Source: Candidatus Cloacimonadota bacterium
Lineage (GTDB): Bacteria; Cloacimonadota; Cloacimonadia; Cloacimonadales; TCS61
Direction: 5' to 3'
Assembly: GCA_011372345.1 (NCBI GenBank)
Contig: DRTC01000090.1
Span: 1 to 8,300, forward strand
DNA length: 8,300 nucleotides
Of the stretch, positions 1 through 7,251 are shown in pieces. How positions within the stretch are numbered: the first letter of the stretch is position 1; each line of letters opens with the position of its first letter. Below the pieces are notes generated by a model. It was not told where the DNA came from. It saw nothing but the letters and a program-made list of their open reading frames with translations, and made no database searches. Made by a program: the position numbers and the translations under genes.

Positions 1-190
1 TCAGCAAAGCGGAATTCCAGTAAGCAGGAGCGTATGAATTTTCGTCTGTTAAGCCGCAATTGCCAAGAGCGAAATTTTTTACACCTGCTCCCATGCGGAA
101 AATCTCGCCTGCATATTTGGTCGCAAATAGATTTGAACAAAGAAAAATCAGGATCACAAAGAATAATGAGTTTTTATAAAACTTTAACAT
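1..190 (-). CDS. PorV/PorQ-family outer-membrane barrel protein, N-terminal fragment
   Basis: The start of a gene that runs off the left edge; 63 codons are visible. The ATG at 190-188 has a GGAG ribosome site six bases upstream (197-200). Residues 1-23 are a signal peptide: basic MLKFYK, a hydrophobic core, and a likely cleavage after LFA. The mature part begins TKYAGEIFRMGAGVKNFALG and continues into an APAYWNSALL stretch. This matches the usual N-terminus of PorV/PorQ-like proteins, where 'AGxxFLxIGxGARxxGMG...ALYWNPAGL' begins the first beta strands. Known family members are FadL-like barrels, several of which take part in type IX secretion; export to the outer membrane is therefore inferred. 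The gene lies 17 bases after the helicase stop and is probably cotranscribed. With only the first tenth or so visible, the exact family member is unknown. Confidence 0.72.
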   Translation of the reverse strand, partial: MLKFYKNSLFFVILIFLCSNLFATKYAGEIFRMGAGVKNFALGNCGLTDENSYAPAYWNSALL

Positions 191-207
191 AAATTTCTCC
201 GTTCCAA

Positions 208-2373
208 TCACAGAACTTTCACATAACTTCCCATAATTTTTTTAAGTTGTCCGTTTGCAAATGAAATCGTCAATTTTGCATCATTTCCTCTTCCATCTAC
301 ATTCAGGATAACTCCTTTCCCAAATTTCTGATGTGCAATTTTTTGTCCAACTTTATAATATTTTTGAGATTCCAGAACAGGTTTGATTGGGGATTCTGTT
401 CTAATATTAAATTTGAAATCAATTTCAATATGCAGCTCTTTTTTAAGATAAAGGTTTTCATCTAATTCTGCAATGAATCTGCTTGGCAGCGGATAATCTA
501 TCTTATCAAATGTTCTTCTGGAGCGAGTATAACTTAATATTAGTGTTTTTTTCGCTCTGGTGACAGCAACATAGAAAAGCCGTCTTTCTTCCTGCAGGTC
601 TTTCTCATTTTCGATGGAACGGGAATGAGGAAGTAAACCATCTTCCAAACCAACAATAAAAACATGATCGAATTCCAGACCTTTGGCATTGTGCATGGTC
701 ATCAGTTTTACGGATTCTTCATTTTCATCGACATGATCAAGGTCTGTCTGCAGGGAGATATTTTGTAGATAATCTGTCAATAACGGTTCATTCCCTGTTT
801 CAGCAGAAAAATTGTCTGAAAATTCCGTAGCAGCAGCAATGAATTCGCGGATATTTTCAACCCTCGAAATATCTTTGGGATCATCACTGAAATCGTGAAT
901 TTTCATTAAATGAATATCATCGATTATCATTTTTATCAAATCAGTAATAGGGAGAGATTCGGATTTTTCTCTCCATTCATTAATTTTGGACAAAAAATCT
1001 GAAATCTTCCTTTTGGAAGACAAATTCAGGAAATTGTTTTTCCCTGAATTTTGTAACGATTCAAAAAAGGAGTACTTATTATTTAATCCATAATCAACTA
1101 TTTTTTCAATTGTCTTTTTACCAATTCCTCTCACCGGAAAATTAATGATCCGCAACAGACTTTCAGAATCAGCAGGATTTACCAAAATTCGTAAGTATGC
1201 GATAATATCCTTGATCTCTTTTCTTTGGTAGAAGTTAATTCCACCGACGATCTGGTATTTGATCTTTCTATGAAAAAAAGATTTTTCAAAAACTCGAGAT
1301 TGAGCATTTGTCCGGTACAGGATCACACATTCATTCAAATTTTCATTTTTCGATCTTAATCGGGAAATCTCATCTACTACAAATTCAGCTTCACCATTCT
1401 CGTTTTCTAAAATTGCTAATTCGGGTTTTTCTTTGGAAATAATTTTTGTCCGGAGTTCTTTAGGATGTCTTTCATCATTATGTTTGATCAGATCATTAGC
1501 CAATTTCAGGATCGATTCGGGAGACCTGTAATTCAGTTCAAGTTTGATGGTCAGAACATTTTTATAATCTTTTTCAAAATTGAGGATATTCCTGATATTT
1601 GCTCCGCGCCAGCTGTAAATTGCCTGATCGTCATCACCGACTACACAAAGATTCTGATGATTTTGAGCGATCAGGTTGATGATCTTGAATTGAGCATAAT
1701 TAGTGTCCTGGTATTCGTCGATCATGATATATTTGAATTTTTCTTCGTACTTTTTCCTGATCTTCTGATTATCATAAAACAGAATAGCTGTGTACATCAA
1801 AAGGTCATCAAAATCAAGAGCATTGTTATCCAATAAAAATTTCTGGTAAGTTGAATAGATTTCCGCAACTATTTCCGAATAATAATTCCGTTCATTATAT
1901 TTGAAAAAAAGTTCCGGTAAGATCAGGTTATTTTTCTGACGGCTGATGATGTTCCTGACCCGACCGATTGGGAATTTATCGGGATCGATCTGTAATTTTT
2001 TATAGATTTTCTTGAAAACAGATTTCTGATCTACTTCATCATAAATGGAAAAATTGGAGTCAAAATGCAGATGTTCCTGTTCGTATCTCAAGATGCGGGT
2101 ACAAACAGAGTGAAATGTACCAATCCAAAGAGAATGAGTCGAAATATTAAAAGTATTTTCCAGTCTGTCGCGAAGTTCTCTTGCAGCTTTGTTTGTAAAA
2201 GTTACAACAAGAATGTTCCAGGGTGAAACATTTTTTTCATGAATTAGATAAGCCGTTCGATAAATGACAGAACGGGTTTTCCCGCTTCCTGCTCCGGCAA
2301 GAACGAGAACAGGACCTTCAGTTGAAGTTACGACTTTTTTTTGTTCAGAATTAAGTTTGGAAAGATCAATCAA
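208..2373 (-). CDS. uvrD: UvrD/PcrA-type superfamily 1A DNA helicase
   Basis: ATP-dependent 3'-5' DNA helicase of the UvrD/PcrA/Rep family, 721 aa, a normal full length. All core motifs are visible: Q-motif LNSEQKKVV (7-15), Walker A AGAGSGKT (26-33), motif Ia TFTNKAA (58-64), Walker B DEYQDTN (219-225), motif III VVGDDDQAIYSWRGA (244-258), motif IV NYRS (281-284), motif V TMHNAKGLEFDHVFI (559-573) and motif VI QEERRLFYVAVTRAKK (594-609). Residues 672-721 (VGQKIAHQKFGKGVI...) form the C-terminal Tudor-like domain of UvrD/PcrA, which in studied members contacts RNA polymerase; Rep lacks it. Known roles are nucleotide excision and mismatch repair and removal of replication-transcription conflicts. 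The start must be TTG at 2373-2371: an in-frame TGA lies directly upstream (2376-2374) and the Q-motif follows within a few residues. That TTG overlaps the stop of the preceding gene, implying coupled translation. The protein is unlike its envelope-related neighbours. Confidence 0.96.
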   Translation of the reverse strand: MIDLSKLNSEQKKVVTSTEGPVLVLAGAGSGKTRSVIYRTAYLIHEKNVSPWNILVVTFTNKAARELRDRLENTFNISTHSLWIGTFHSVCTRILRYEQEHLHFDSNFSIYDEVDQKSVFKKIYKKLQIDPDKFPIGRVRNIISRQKNNLILPELFFKYNERNYYSEIVAEIYSTYQKFLLDNNALDFDDLLMYTAILFYDNQKIRKKYEEKFKYIMIDEYQDTNYAQFKIINLIAQNHQNLCVVGDDDQAIYSWRGANIRNILNFEKDYKNVLTIKLELNYRSPESILKLANDLIKHNDERHPKELRTKIISKEKPELAILENENGEAEFVVDEISRLRSKNENLNECVILYRTNAQSRVFEKSFFHRKIKYQIVGGINFYQRKEIKDIIAYLRILVNPADSESLLRIINFPVRGIGKKTIEKIVDYGLNNKYSFFESLQNSGKNNFLNLSSKRKISDFLSKINEWREKSESLPITDLIKMIIDDIHLMKIHDFSDDPKDISRVENIREFIAAATEFSDNFSAETGNEPLLTDYLQNISLQTDLDHVDENEESVKLMTMHNAKGLEFDHVFIVGLEDGLLPHSRSIENEKDLQEERRLFYVAVTRAKKTLILSYTRSRRTFDKIDYPLPSRFIAELDENLYLKKELHIEIDFKFNIRTESPIKPVLESQKYYKVGQKIAHQKFGKGVILNVDGRGNDAKLTISFANGQLKKIMGSYVKVL
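2370..2373 (-). promoter_or_regulatory. TTGA stop/start overlap coupling helicase translation
   Basis: The TTG start of the helicase (2373-2371) and the TGA stop of the FN3 lipoprotein (2372-2370) share bases. No strong Shine-Dalgarno lies at normal spacing; the nearest purine run, GGAAG at 2391-2395, is about 17 bases away. Initiation is therefore probably by ribosomes finishing the upstream gene. This is inference from the layout. Confidence 0.6.
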
Positions 2374-2816
2374 TCAACGACCCAGGTTAACTTCCAGTTA
2401 GAACGATATCCTTCCAGACCTTTATCATTATAAGCGGATATTTTATAATAATACCAGCTATCAGGGACAATTAGTTCGTCATTATCTATAAAACTTTGTC
2501 TGGGCGGATTTTCATTTGAAGGAATATGGTTTTCATCACCAACCAATACATATAAGCCATCATAAGCCATTGAACGGTAAATATAATATCCTGCAACTCC
2601 TGTTACATCATTATCCCAGCTCATCTCAACACTTTTACCAGTAGATTTTATATAAACATAATCACCACTATGAACTTCTTCACCATCAATTTGGAAATTT
2701 TCAACCAAAGGCGGGATATTGATGTCATGTCCGTTTGGATCTAATAAATTGCTTCTGTCGAGAGAACACGACAAGAGCATTATTAGAATTATAAGCAGAA
2801 ATATTCTTTTTTTCAT
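2370..2816 (-). CDS. Small lipoprotein with one fibronectin type III domain
   Basis: 148 aa. Residues 1-17 are a lipoprotein signal: MKKR, a strongly hydrophobic stretch, then lipobox LLSC with the lipidated Cys at 17. A short linker follows containing NLLDPNG, a type often seen just after the lipid Cys in FCB-group lipoproteins. Residues about 60-148 look like one fibronectin type III fold: SW at 66-67, GYYIYRS at 76-82 and YYYKISAYNDKGLEG at 122-136, the usual spacing of the B, C and F strands. No catalytic motif is seen; a binding or scaffold role at the envelope is inferred. The ATG at 2816-2814 has GAGG at 2829-2826, nine bases upstream and inside the last codons of the preceding gene, three bases past whose stop this one starts. 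The 3' end overlaps the helicase start by four bases. Confidence 0.85.
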   Translation of the reverse strand: MKKRIFLLIILIMLLSCSLDRSNLLDPNGHDINIPPLVENFQIDGEEVHSGDYVYIKSTGKSVEMSWDNDVTGVAGYYIYRSMAYDGLYVLVGDENHIPSNENPPRQSFIDNDELIVPDSWYYYKISAYNDKGLEGYRSNWKLTWVVD

Positions 2817-2819
2817 AAT

Positions 2820-3398
2820 TTAAAACCTCAAAGTAATACCTGTTGGTGTTATACTGATCTTTTTTTGTTGAAAATCAAAAAATATCTCCTGCCAGAGATT
2901 TTGATTATATTCTTCAGTTACTGCAATCGTGTCATAAACCGTGTAGATCCAGATCACAATACCAAGTCCGAGAAGTCCCTGTGAATAAATATACGGCATT
3001 TTGGCATTTGAATAATATTGATTAATGTCTTCAATATAAGTTGCTTTTTTATATTTATCGTATTGTTCCATAGATATATCATAATAATAGAGACTGGTCC
3101 CCAAAATCGCCAGTTCTAATCCCAAGAGGATTTGACCTTTTGTATAACTTCTGGCAGAGAAATGACCCCAACCCGGAGCAATTGCTGATTTGATTAAATT
3201 AGTAGTTATGTTCTGTTTTTTTAATTGATAGACCTGCAGTAATTTTTGTCTTTCCATCAGATTTTCCCGGTAAATATGCTGCTTTTCTGTCGTGTCCCAA
3301 TTGTATTTGTAGGGATTGGAGAATTTTTTTATGTCAAATTCTGCATAAGCTGATACAGTTATAAAAACCAAAAGCGAAATAAAAAATATTTTTTTCAT
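2820..3398 (-). CDS. Exported DUF5683-like protein of unknown function
   Basis: 192 aa from the chosen ATG (3398-3396). An ATG at 3404 and a TTG at 3407 are in-frame alternatives adding two or three residues. I prefer 3398 because it gives a standard MKK signal-peptide start and sits ten bases after a GGA (3411-3409), against four for the 3404 ATG. Residues 1-19 are a signal peptide with likely cleavage after AYA. Residues 68-95 contain IKSAIAPGWGHF followed by YTKGQILLGLE, matching the 'PGxGQxYNxxxxKG' pattern of DUF5683 proteins, in which a paired hydrophobic hairpin follows. Hydrophobic segments lie at about 89-105 and 141-157. The family is common in FCB bacteria and has no known biochemical role. 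It sits between two lipoproteins in the same operon, so an envelope function is inferred. Confidence 0.8.
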   Translation of the reverse strand: MKKIFFISLLVFITVSAYAEFDIKKFSNPYKYNWDTTEKQHIYRENLMERQKLLQVYQLKKQNITTNLIKSAIAPGWGHFSARSYTKGQILLGLELAILGTSLYYYDISMEQYDKYKKATYIEDINQYYSNAKMPYIYSQGLLGLGIVIWIYTVYDTIAVTEEYNQNLWQEIFFDFQQKKISITPTGITLRF

Positions 3399-3412
3399 GA
3401 TCATCAAATCCG

Positions 3413-4828
3413 TTATTTTTCCAAAATTTTTTCGGTAATTTTATTTAAAGGCGTAACCTCTCTGGTTATTAAATCCAATCTCCAGATAAAATAATAATTA
3501 ACTTCTGGGGTGAGTATGTCATACCTTACTTCATATTTGTATTTACCGAAAGAGTAGAGAACTTTCCAACCTGTACTTCTAACAAATTCTTCTCCGTGAA
3601 TAGTTATCATATCATTTTCCAGAGCATAAATTCTTTCCGCAACTTTTCCATTTTTATAGTTCCGGATAATAAATTTTGCAAATTCGATGGGATTATTCTC
3701 GGCTTCGATAATATTTTGTGTTTGAAATACCTTTTCCCGAATCCAATCTGTATTTCTCAAAACTGCTGATTGTTTATATAATTTCAGAGCTTCAGCAAAT
3801 TTCTTCTCTTTTTCCAGGATTAATGCCTGATCGATCAATTCCTGTGCTGTTATATAATTCTGTTTTGTAATTTCAACCTTCTCAATACCGGCGACAGCAT
3901 CAGGATATTCAGGAATGATCAAAAAAGCTTTCTCATAGACTTTAATAGCTTCATCTAACTGATCCGATTCAATCAGCTTATTGCCCTGTGCTATGAATTC
4001 CTGGCAAAGTGTTTCCAATTTATTGTTAATAATTGATTCCTGTTTAAAATCATAATTTATTGCTCTTTGATAGAATTCCAAACCAGTAGAATAATTCAAA
4101 TTATTCATTTCCCGATCACCCATTAATAAATAGACATTGCTGATCTCTTCGATCAAAAGCTTTTTATAAGAGGAAGGCAGCAAAGACAGATTGATCAGTA
4201 TTTCAAGCGAGGTTTCATAATCTCCGGTATGTTGCAAGGCAATAACTTCTTCGATGTAGAAAGGCAGTAACCTGTCGATGAATGGTTCTGCTTTTTTTGT
4301 GAATTCATTTTCAGGATATTGATTCCAGAGGATATGATAATCATCAAAAGCCATTTGTTTATTGTCTAAATCCACACTGATTTTTATCCTGTTATAAAGG
4401 ATTTCAGGTATCAATTCCGAAGTAGTTAGATAGGTAAGAATATAATCATAATGCTCGAGAACTGTTTTGATATCATTTTCTTTCATAGCTATTTGTGCTA
4501 ATTCATAATAGCAATTATCCATCTTTTCATCAGCTTTCAAAGAATTGGCTAGATAAAAGAGATTATTTGCGAGTTTCCAATTCTTTTTAGCATAAGCATA
4601 TAATCCTAATTGATAGTAGCATTCTGATTTTTCTAATTCTGCTTTAGTAGCTAAAGCACCGTCTAATGTTTTGTTAATAAAATCATCATAATGTTCGATC
4701 GCCGGGACATAATTGCTCTGCAGATATAAACTTTTTGCAATTTCGTATCTTTTGTCGGTAGAGCAACTGGTAGCTATGATAATTATCAGTAAAAAAGTTA
4801 CTTTATAAAATATATTCTTTTTCTTCAT
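3413..4828 (-). CDS. TPR-repeat lipoprotein with uncharacterised C-terminal domain
   Basis: 471 aa. Residues 1-22 are a lipoprotein signal, MKKKN then a hydrophobic stretch ending in ATSC, with the lipid Cys at 22; Ala at -3 is less usual than Leu but acceptable. Helical tetratricopeptide-like repeats follow at about 27-54, 64-97, 103-135 and 141-172. A second clear pair lies at 277-311 (EFIAQGNKLIESDQLDEAIK... with a P at the repeat end) and 325-357. TPR arrays normally serve as protein-binding scaffolds. Residues about 380-471 are not TPR: they look beta-rich and aromatic (GWKVLYSFGKYKYEVRYDIL..., YYFIWRLDL) and I do not recognise the fold. Only 14 bases separate its stop from the next gene, and its start overlaps the metallo-hydrolase by 26 bases. 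I see no close ribosome site, so coupled translation is likely. Probably outer-membrane or periplasm-facing. Confidence 0.85.
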   Translation of the reverse strand: MKKKNIFYKVTFLLIIIIATSCSTDKRYEIAKSLYLQSNYVPAIEHYDDFINKTLDGALATKAELEKSECYYQLGLYAYAKKNWKLANNLFYLANSLKADEKMDNCYYELAQIAMKENDIKTVLEHYDYILTYLTTSELIPEILYNRIKISVDLDNKQMAFDDYHILWNQYPENEFTKKAEPFIDRLLPFYIEEVIALQHTGDYETSLEILINLSLLPSSYKKLLIEEISNVYLLMGDREMNNLNYSTGLEFYQRAINYDFKQESIINNKLETLCQEFIAQGNKLIESDQLDEAIKVYEKAFLIIPEYPDAVAGIEKVEITKQNYITAQELIDQALILEKEKKFAEALKLYKQSAVLRNTDWIREKVFQTQNIIEAENNPIEFAKFIIRNYKNGKVAERIYALENDMITIHGEEFVRSTGWKVLYSFGKYKYEVRYDILTPEVNYYFIWRLDLITREVTPLNKITEKILEK

Positions 4829-5540
4829 CAGCTATTTCAAACCTGTCGTTTTTATTTAAATTCAGACTTTCTTCTAATTTGGAAGATAGACCATGAGATA
4901 ATATTATTTTTCCCGATGATAATTTTGGAAGTTCTAAAATTTCATCAGAGTCAGGATGCATAGCATCGATGATCAAGACATCAGTCGATGCAAGCATACT
5001 TTTATATGGTTTCAGGGTTGAACAATCGGATGTATATAATAGTTTTTTATTATTTACATTGATTCCAAACGAATAAGAGTTGAATTCGTTAATGAAACCG
5101 TTACTTTTTACAATTGATTCATAATCCAGGAGATGATCTGACTTTATAATATCAATTTCAGGAAAATCATCAGTCAGTGAAGGAACAAGAGAGAAATAAA
5201 TATTAAAAGGAATTTTTGATAAAAAAGTATAAAAAAGATTCAGAATGTCTTTGAATTTTTCGATATGTTCCGGAAGATAGATCGACAAATCCTGTTTTCT
5301 CTTTTGGAGATACAACATCTGAATGACCATAAAAAGACCGCTGACATGATCGGGATGATAATGACTGATAACAATTGCATCAAGAAAATCTTTATCCAAT
5401 CCGAATTTCAGCATTTGCTTTGCTGTTCCTTCTCCACAATCCAGAAGGATGTTTTTATCGGAAAAATTGATCCAGATGGAAGAATGGTGTTTATTAATAG
5501 TCGGCATTCCTGATGCTGATCCTAAAATCCTGAACTTCAT
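4803..5540 (-). CDS. Metallo-beta-lactamase-fold hydrolase (RNase Z-like branch)
   Basis: 245 aa from ATG 5540-5538, which gives the usual MKFRILGSASGMP opening of RNase Z-type MBL proteins. A TTG at 5549, overlapping the upstream stop as TTGA, would add only three residues. Metal ligands are intact: HYHPDH at 60-65, then His136 in SDHLL ahead of a NSYSFGI stretch, Asp172 in TSDCS, and His216 in LSHG; LLDCGEGT at 32-39 is the typical strand before the motif. A two-zinc hydrolase acting on phosphoesters or similar bonds is expected. It is shorter than bacterial RNase Z (about 300 aa), and I see no clear exosite arm or tRNA-binding insertion, so a tRNA 3'-processing role is not supported and the substrate is unknown. 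No signal peptide: cytoplasmic. It starts five bases after the sugar-phosphate transferase stop and overlaps the TPR lipoprotein start by 26 bases. Confidence 0.88.
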   Translation of the reverse strand: MKFRILGSASGMPTINKHHSSIWINFSDKNILLDCGEGTAKQMLKFGLDKDFLDAIVISHYHPDHVSGLFMVIQMLYLQKRKQDLSIYLPEHIEKFKDILNLFYTFLSKIPFNIYFSLVPSLTDDFPEIDIIKSDHLLDYESIVKSNGFINEFNSYSFGINVNNKKLLYTSDCSTLKPYKSMLASTDVLIIDAMHPDSDEILELPKLSSGKIILSHGLSSKLEESLNLNKNDRFEIADEEKEYIL

Positions 5541-5545
5541 ATTGA

Positions 5546-5549
5546 TCAA
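5546..5549 (-). promoter_or_regulatory. TTGA overlap at transferase stop
   Basis: The TGA stop of the transferase (5548-5546) overlaps an in-frame TTG (5549-5547) of the metallo-hydrolase, the same TTGA arrangement as at 2370-2373. Here an ATG nine bases further on is an equally good or better start, and no strong ribosome site precedes either. The two genes are therefore probably coupled, but which codon is used is unresolved. Confidence 0.4.
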
Positions 5550-6625
5550 TTATCTTCTGTTTTTAATTGATTTTGGGGAACCGAAATTGGAACATGATCC
5601 AGTTTGTTCCCAAAAAATAAAAAAAGTAAGGCAAAAATAAGAGTGAAAATTATCAAAAGATTAACCGATTCCATTTTAAAAACCAGTATTGTTACTAAAA
5701 CGATAATAATATTCAGCAGGTAAACGATCAGAGCTGTAACTTTGGTTGATCCTAAAGCAGTTCCAATACGATGAGTTGAATGATCTTTTCCACCTTGAGT
5801 GATCTTCCTTCCATCCCGCTTGCGGGTTATACTGACGAGAGATATATCAAAAATGGCATAACTCAATAGTAAAACGGGTAAAAGGTAATAAAAATTATTG
5901 TTCATACTGGTGACAGCAAGACGACCTGCTAATATTCCCATAGTGGATAAAAAATACCCGATAAACATACTACCTGCATCACCCAGAAATATTTTAGCAG
6001 GATTAAAATTGTACGGTAAAAAACCAAAAACAGAACCTGCAAAAATCAATGAAAGAAGGGAAATAAATTCAGATTGAGCAGCCAGTGAATGAGTTTTACT
6101 GATAAAGCTGAAACCATAAAATCCGAGAGCTAAAATTCCTGACATTCCGGTAATGATGCCATCCATGTTATCCAGGAAGTTCAAAGCATTCATTAATCCA
6201 ACCATCCAGAATAGAAGGATCGGAATCGAGATATAAATCGGACCAAACAAATTTATCAAATCATTTGAGTAAATAAAAATGAAACAGGAAAGTATCTGAC
6301 CGAGCATTTTTAATATCGGATTCATTCCATGTCTATCATCGATAATCCCGACCAGAACAATGATCAAAGCCCCGATCAAATAGCCAACAACAGCTTTATC
6401 AAAAGTGTAGATAGTGGTTATCACAGCATAAATGGTGAGTACAAAAAAACCAAAAAAAACAGCCAATCCTCCTAAAAGTGGAGTTGCTTTTTTATGAACT
6501 TTACGAGCACCCGGATTATCCAGAAAATTTGTTTTGTTCGCAAATTTAATGATAAAAGGAGTGATACTGTAAACAGAAAGAAAAGCAAGGATGAAAGCTG
6601 TCAGATATGAATAAATTATGTTCAC
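5546..6625 (-). CDS. wecA: WecA/TagO-type polyprenyl-phosphate GlcNAc-1-phosphate transferase
   Basis: 359 aa integral membrane enzyme of the MraY/WecA family. It joins a sugar-1-phosphate from a UDP-sugar to undecaprenyl phosphate, the first lipid-linked step of surface glycan synthesis. Family landmarks are all present: NPGARKVHKKATPLLGG (37-53), the Mg-binding DD at 96-97, NALNFLDNMDG (146-156), FNPAKIFLGDAGS (207-219, Asp216) and GGKDHSTHR (278-286). The RKVH and HSTHR elements point to the WecA/TagO branch rather than MraY itself. About eleven hydrophobic segments are visible. The start is GTG at 6625-6623 with a strong AAGGAG six bases upstream. The sugar is presumed to be GlcNAc, as in the branch, but the sequence alone does not prove it. 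It is first gene of the minus-strand run, and no glycosyltransferases follow it here, so the polymer it serves is unknown. Confidence 0.9.
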   Translation of the reverse strand: MNIIYSYLTAFILAFLSVYSITPFIIKFANKTNFLDNPGARKVHKKATPLLGGLAVFFGFFVLTIYAVITTIYTFDKAVVGYLIGALIIVLVGIIDDRHGMNPILKMLGQILSCFIFIYSNDLINLFGPIYISIPILLFWMVGLMNALNFLDNMDGIITGMSGILALGFYGFSFISKTHSLAAQSEFISLLSLIFAGSVFGFLPYNFNPAKIFLGDAGSMFIGYFLSTMGILAGRLAVTSMNNNFYYLLPVLLLSYAIFDISLVSITRKRDGRKITQGGKDHSTHRIGTALGSTKVTALIVYLLNIIIVLVTILVFKMESVNLLIIFTLIFALLFLFFGNKLDHVPISVPQNQLKTEDN

Positions 6626-6631
6626 CTAAAA

Positions 6632-6637
6632 CTCCTT
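6632..6637 (-). promoter_or_regulatory. Shine-Dalgarno AAGGAG for the GTG start
   Basis: AAGGAG lies six bases upstream of the GTG at 6625. It is the strongest ribosome site in the window and fixes this non-ATG start for the first gene of the minus-strand operon. Confidence 0.8.
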
Positions 6638-6671
6638 AATCATTTTTTTTATTCCTGAATCTCGTTTCTTT

Positions 6672-6696
6672 TTTATAAATTTGCTTTTTTTGTCAA
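6672..6696 (-). promoter_or_regulatory. Possible promoter for the minus-strand operon
   Basis: Reading the minus strand, a perfect TTGACA (6696-6691) is followed by TATAAA (6677-6672). The spacer is only 13 bases, well short of the usual 16-18, so either one box is coincidental in AT-rich DNA or the sigma factor uses different spacing. Position is right: about 50 bases ahead of the GTG start. Confidence 0.3.
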
Positions 6697-6699
6697 TGA

Positions 6700-6725
6700 T
6701 TTATCCATTAGTTTTATTGGATAAA
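6700..6725. repeat. 8-bp inverted repeat, candidate operator in the divergent region
   Basis: TTTATCCA (6700-6707) and TGGATAAA (6718-6725) are perfect inverse complements separated by ten bases. An outer pair, TTGTCAA (6690-6696) and TTGACAA (6734-6740), is also inversely complementary, though its centre is shifted by 2.5 bases. The dyad lies between the two divergent transcription units, where a dimeric regulator could act on both. A DNA site fits better than a terminator: no gene ends here and no U-tract follows. Confidence 0.45.
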
Positions 6726-6733
6726 CAAACTAT

Positions 6734-6739
6734 TTGACA
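6734..6739 (+). promoter_or_regulatory. TTGACA box upstream of smpB
   Basis: A perfect TTGACA lies 38 bases before the smpB ATG. At 16-18 bases downstream I find only TTTCTG-like sequence (6757-6762), a poor -10. The smpB promoter is probably in this region, but the -10 element is not convincing. Confidence 0.3.
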
Positions 6740-6777
6740 ATTTGAACTAACAAAAGTTTCTGAACTATGAGGGAAGT

Positions 6778-7227
6778 ATGAGAAATTTTAAAAATCGGAA
6801 AGCATCGCATAATTATTATTTTGTAGAGGAACTGGAAACAGGAATCGTCTTGAAAGGAACCGAAATCAAGTCTATCAGATCGGGAAGATTAAATTTCAAA
6901 GATAGTTATGCTTATTTTGAAAACGACGAAATCTGGCTTTATAACCTGCATATCAGTCAATATGAACAGGGAAGTTTCAATAATCATGATCCCGATCGTA
7001 AACGAAAACTTTTATTGCACAGAAAAGAAATCAGGAAATTGATGAAAAAAGTGGAAGAAAAAGGTTTTACTCTCATTCCTAAAGAAATTTACATTAACGA
7101 AAAAGGATTTGTAAAAGTCAACCTTGCAGTTGCCAGAGGTAAAAGACAATATGATAAACGGGAGACAATTCAAAAGAAAGATGAAATGCGGGATATGGAA
7201 CGGAAGATGAAATTGAATTTAGGATAG
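6778..7227 (+). CDS. smpB: SsrA-binding protein SmpB
   Basis: 149 aa, the normal family length. SmpB binds tmRNA (SsrA), carries it into the A site of stalled ribosomes and occupies the empty mRNA channel with its C-terminal tail, allowing trans-translation and tagging of the unfinished protein. Visible family features are NRKASHNYYF near the N-terminus, GIVLKGTEIKSIRSGR (22-37), NDEIWLYNLHISQYE (49-63), NNHDPDRKRKLLLHRKEI (68-85), VARGKRQYDKRE near the end, and a strongly charged tail. The ATG is preceded by AGGG at 6770-6773 with a four-base spacer. No tmRNA gene is visible in the window. The next gene starts 24 bases after the TAG stop and is probably cotranscribed. Confidence 0.97.
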   Translation: MRNFKNRKASHNYYFVEELETGIVLKGTEIKSIRSGRLNFKDSYAYFENDEIWLYNLHISQYEQGSFNNHDPDRKRKLLLHRKEIRKLMKKVEEKGFTLIPKEIYINEKGFVKVNLAVARGKRQYDKRETIQKKDEMRDMERKMKLNLG

Positions 7228-7241
7228 AATTTAAAAAAATC

Positions 7242-7245
7242 AGGA
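7242..7245 (+). promoter_or_regulatory. Shine-Dalgarno AGGA fixing the phospholipase-like start
   Basis: AGGA sits six bases ahead of the ATG at 7252. Reading upstream in frame, no other start codon occurs before the smpB TAG stop at 7225-7227. The protein therefore cannot be extended to gain a signal peptide. Confidence 0.7.
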
Positions 7246-7251
7246 AAAAAT

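Noticed and set aside
1465..1836. 123-residue open frame on the plus strand
   Set aside because: It lies wholly antisense within the helicase, which has all its motifs; the translation is low-complexity hydrophobic and has no ribosome site or recognisable domain.
5265..5640. Two overlapping open frames on the plus strand (5265-5513 and 5449-5640)
   Set aside because: Both are antisense to the metallo-hydrolase and the transferase end, with no motif and no supporting ribosome site.
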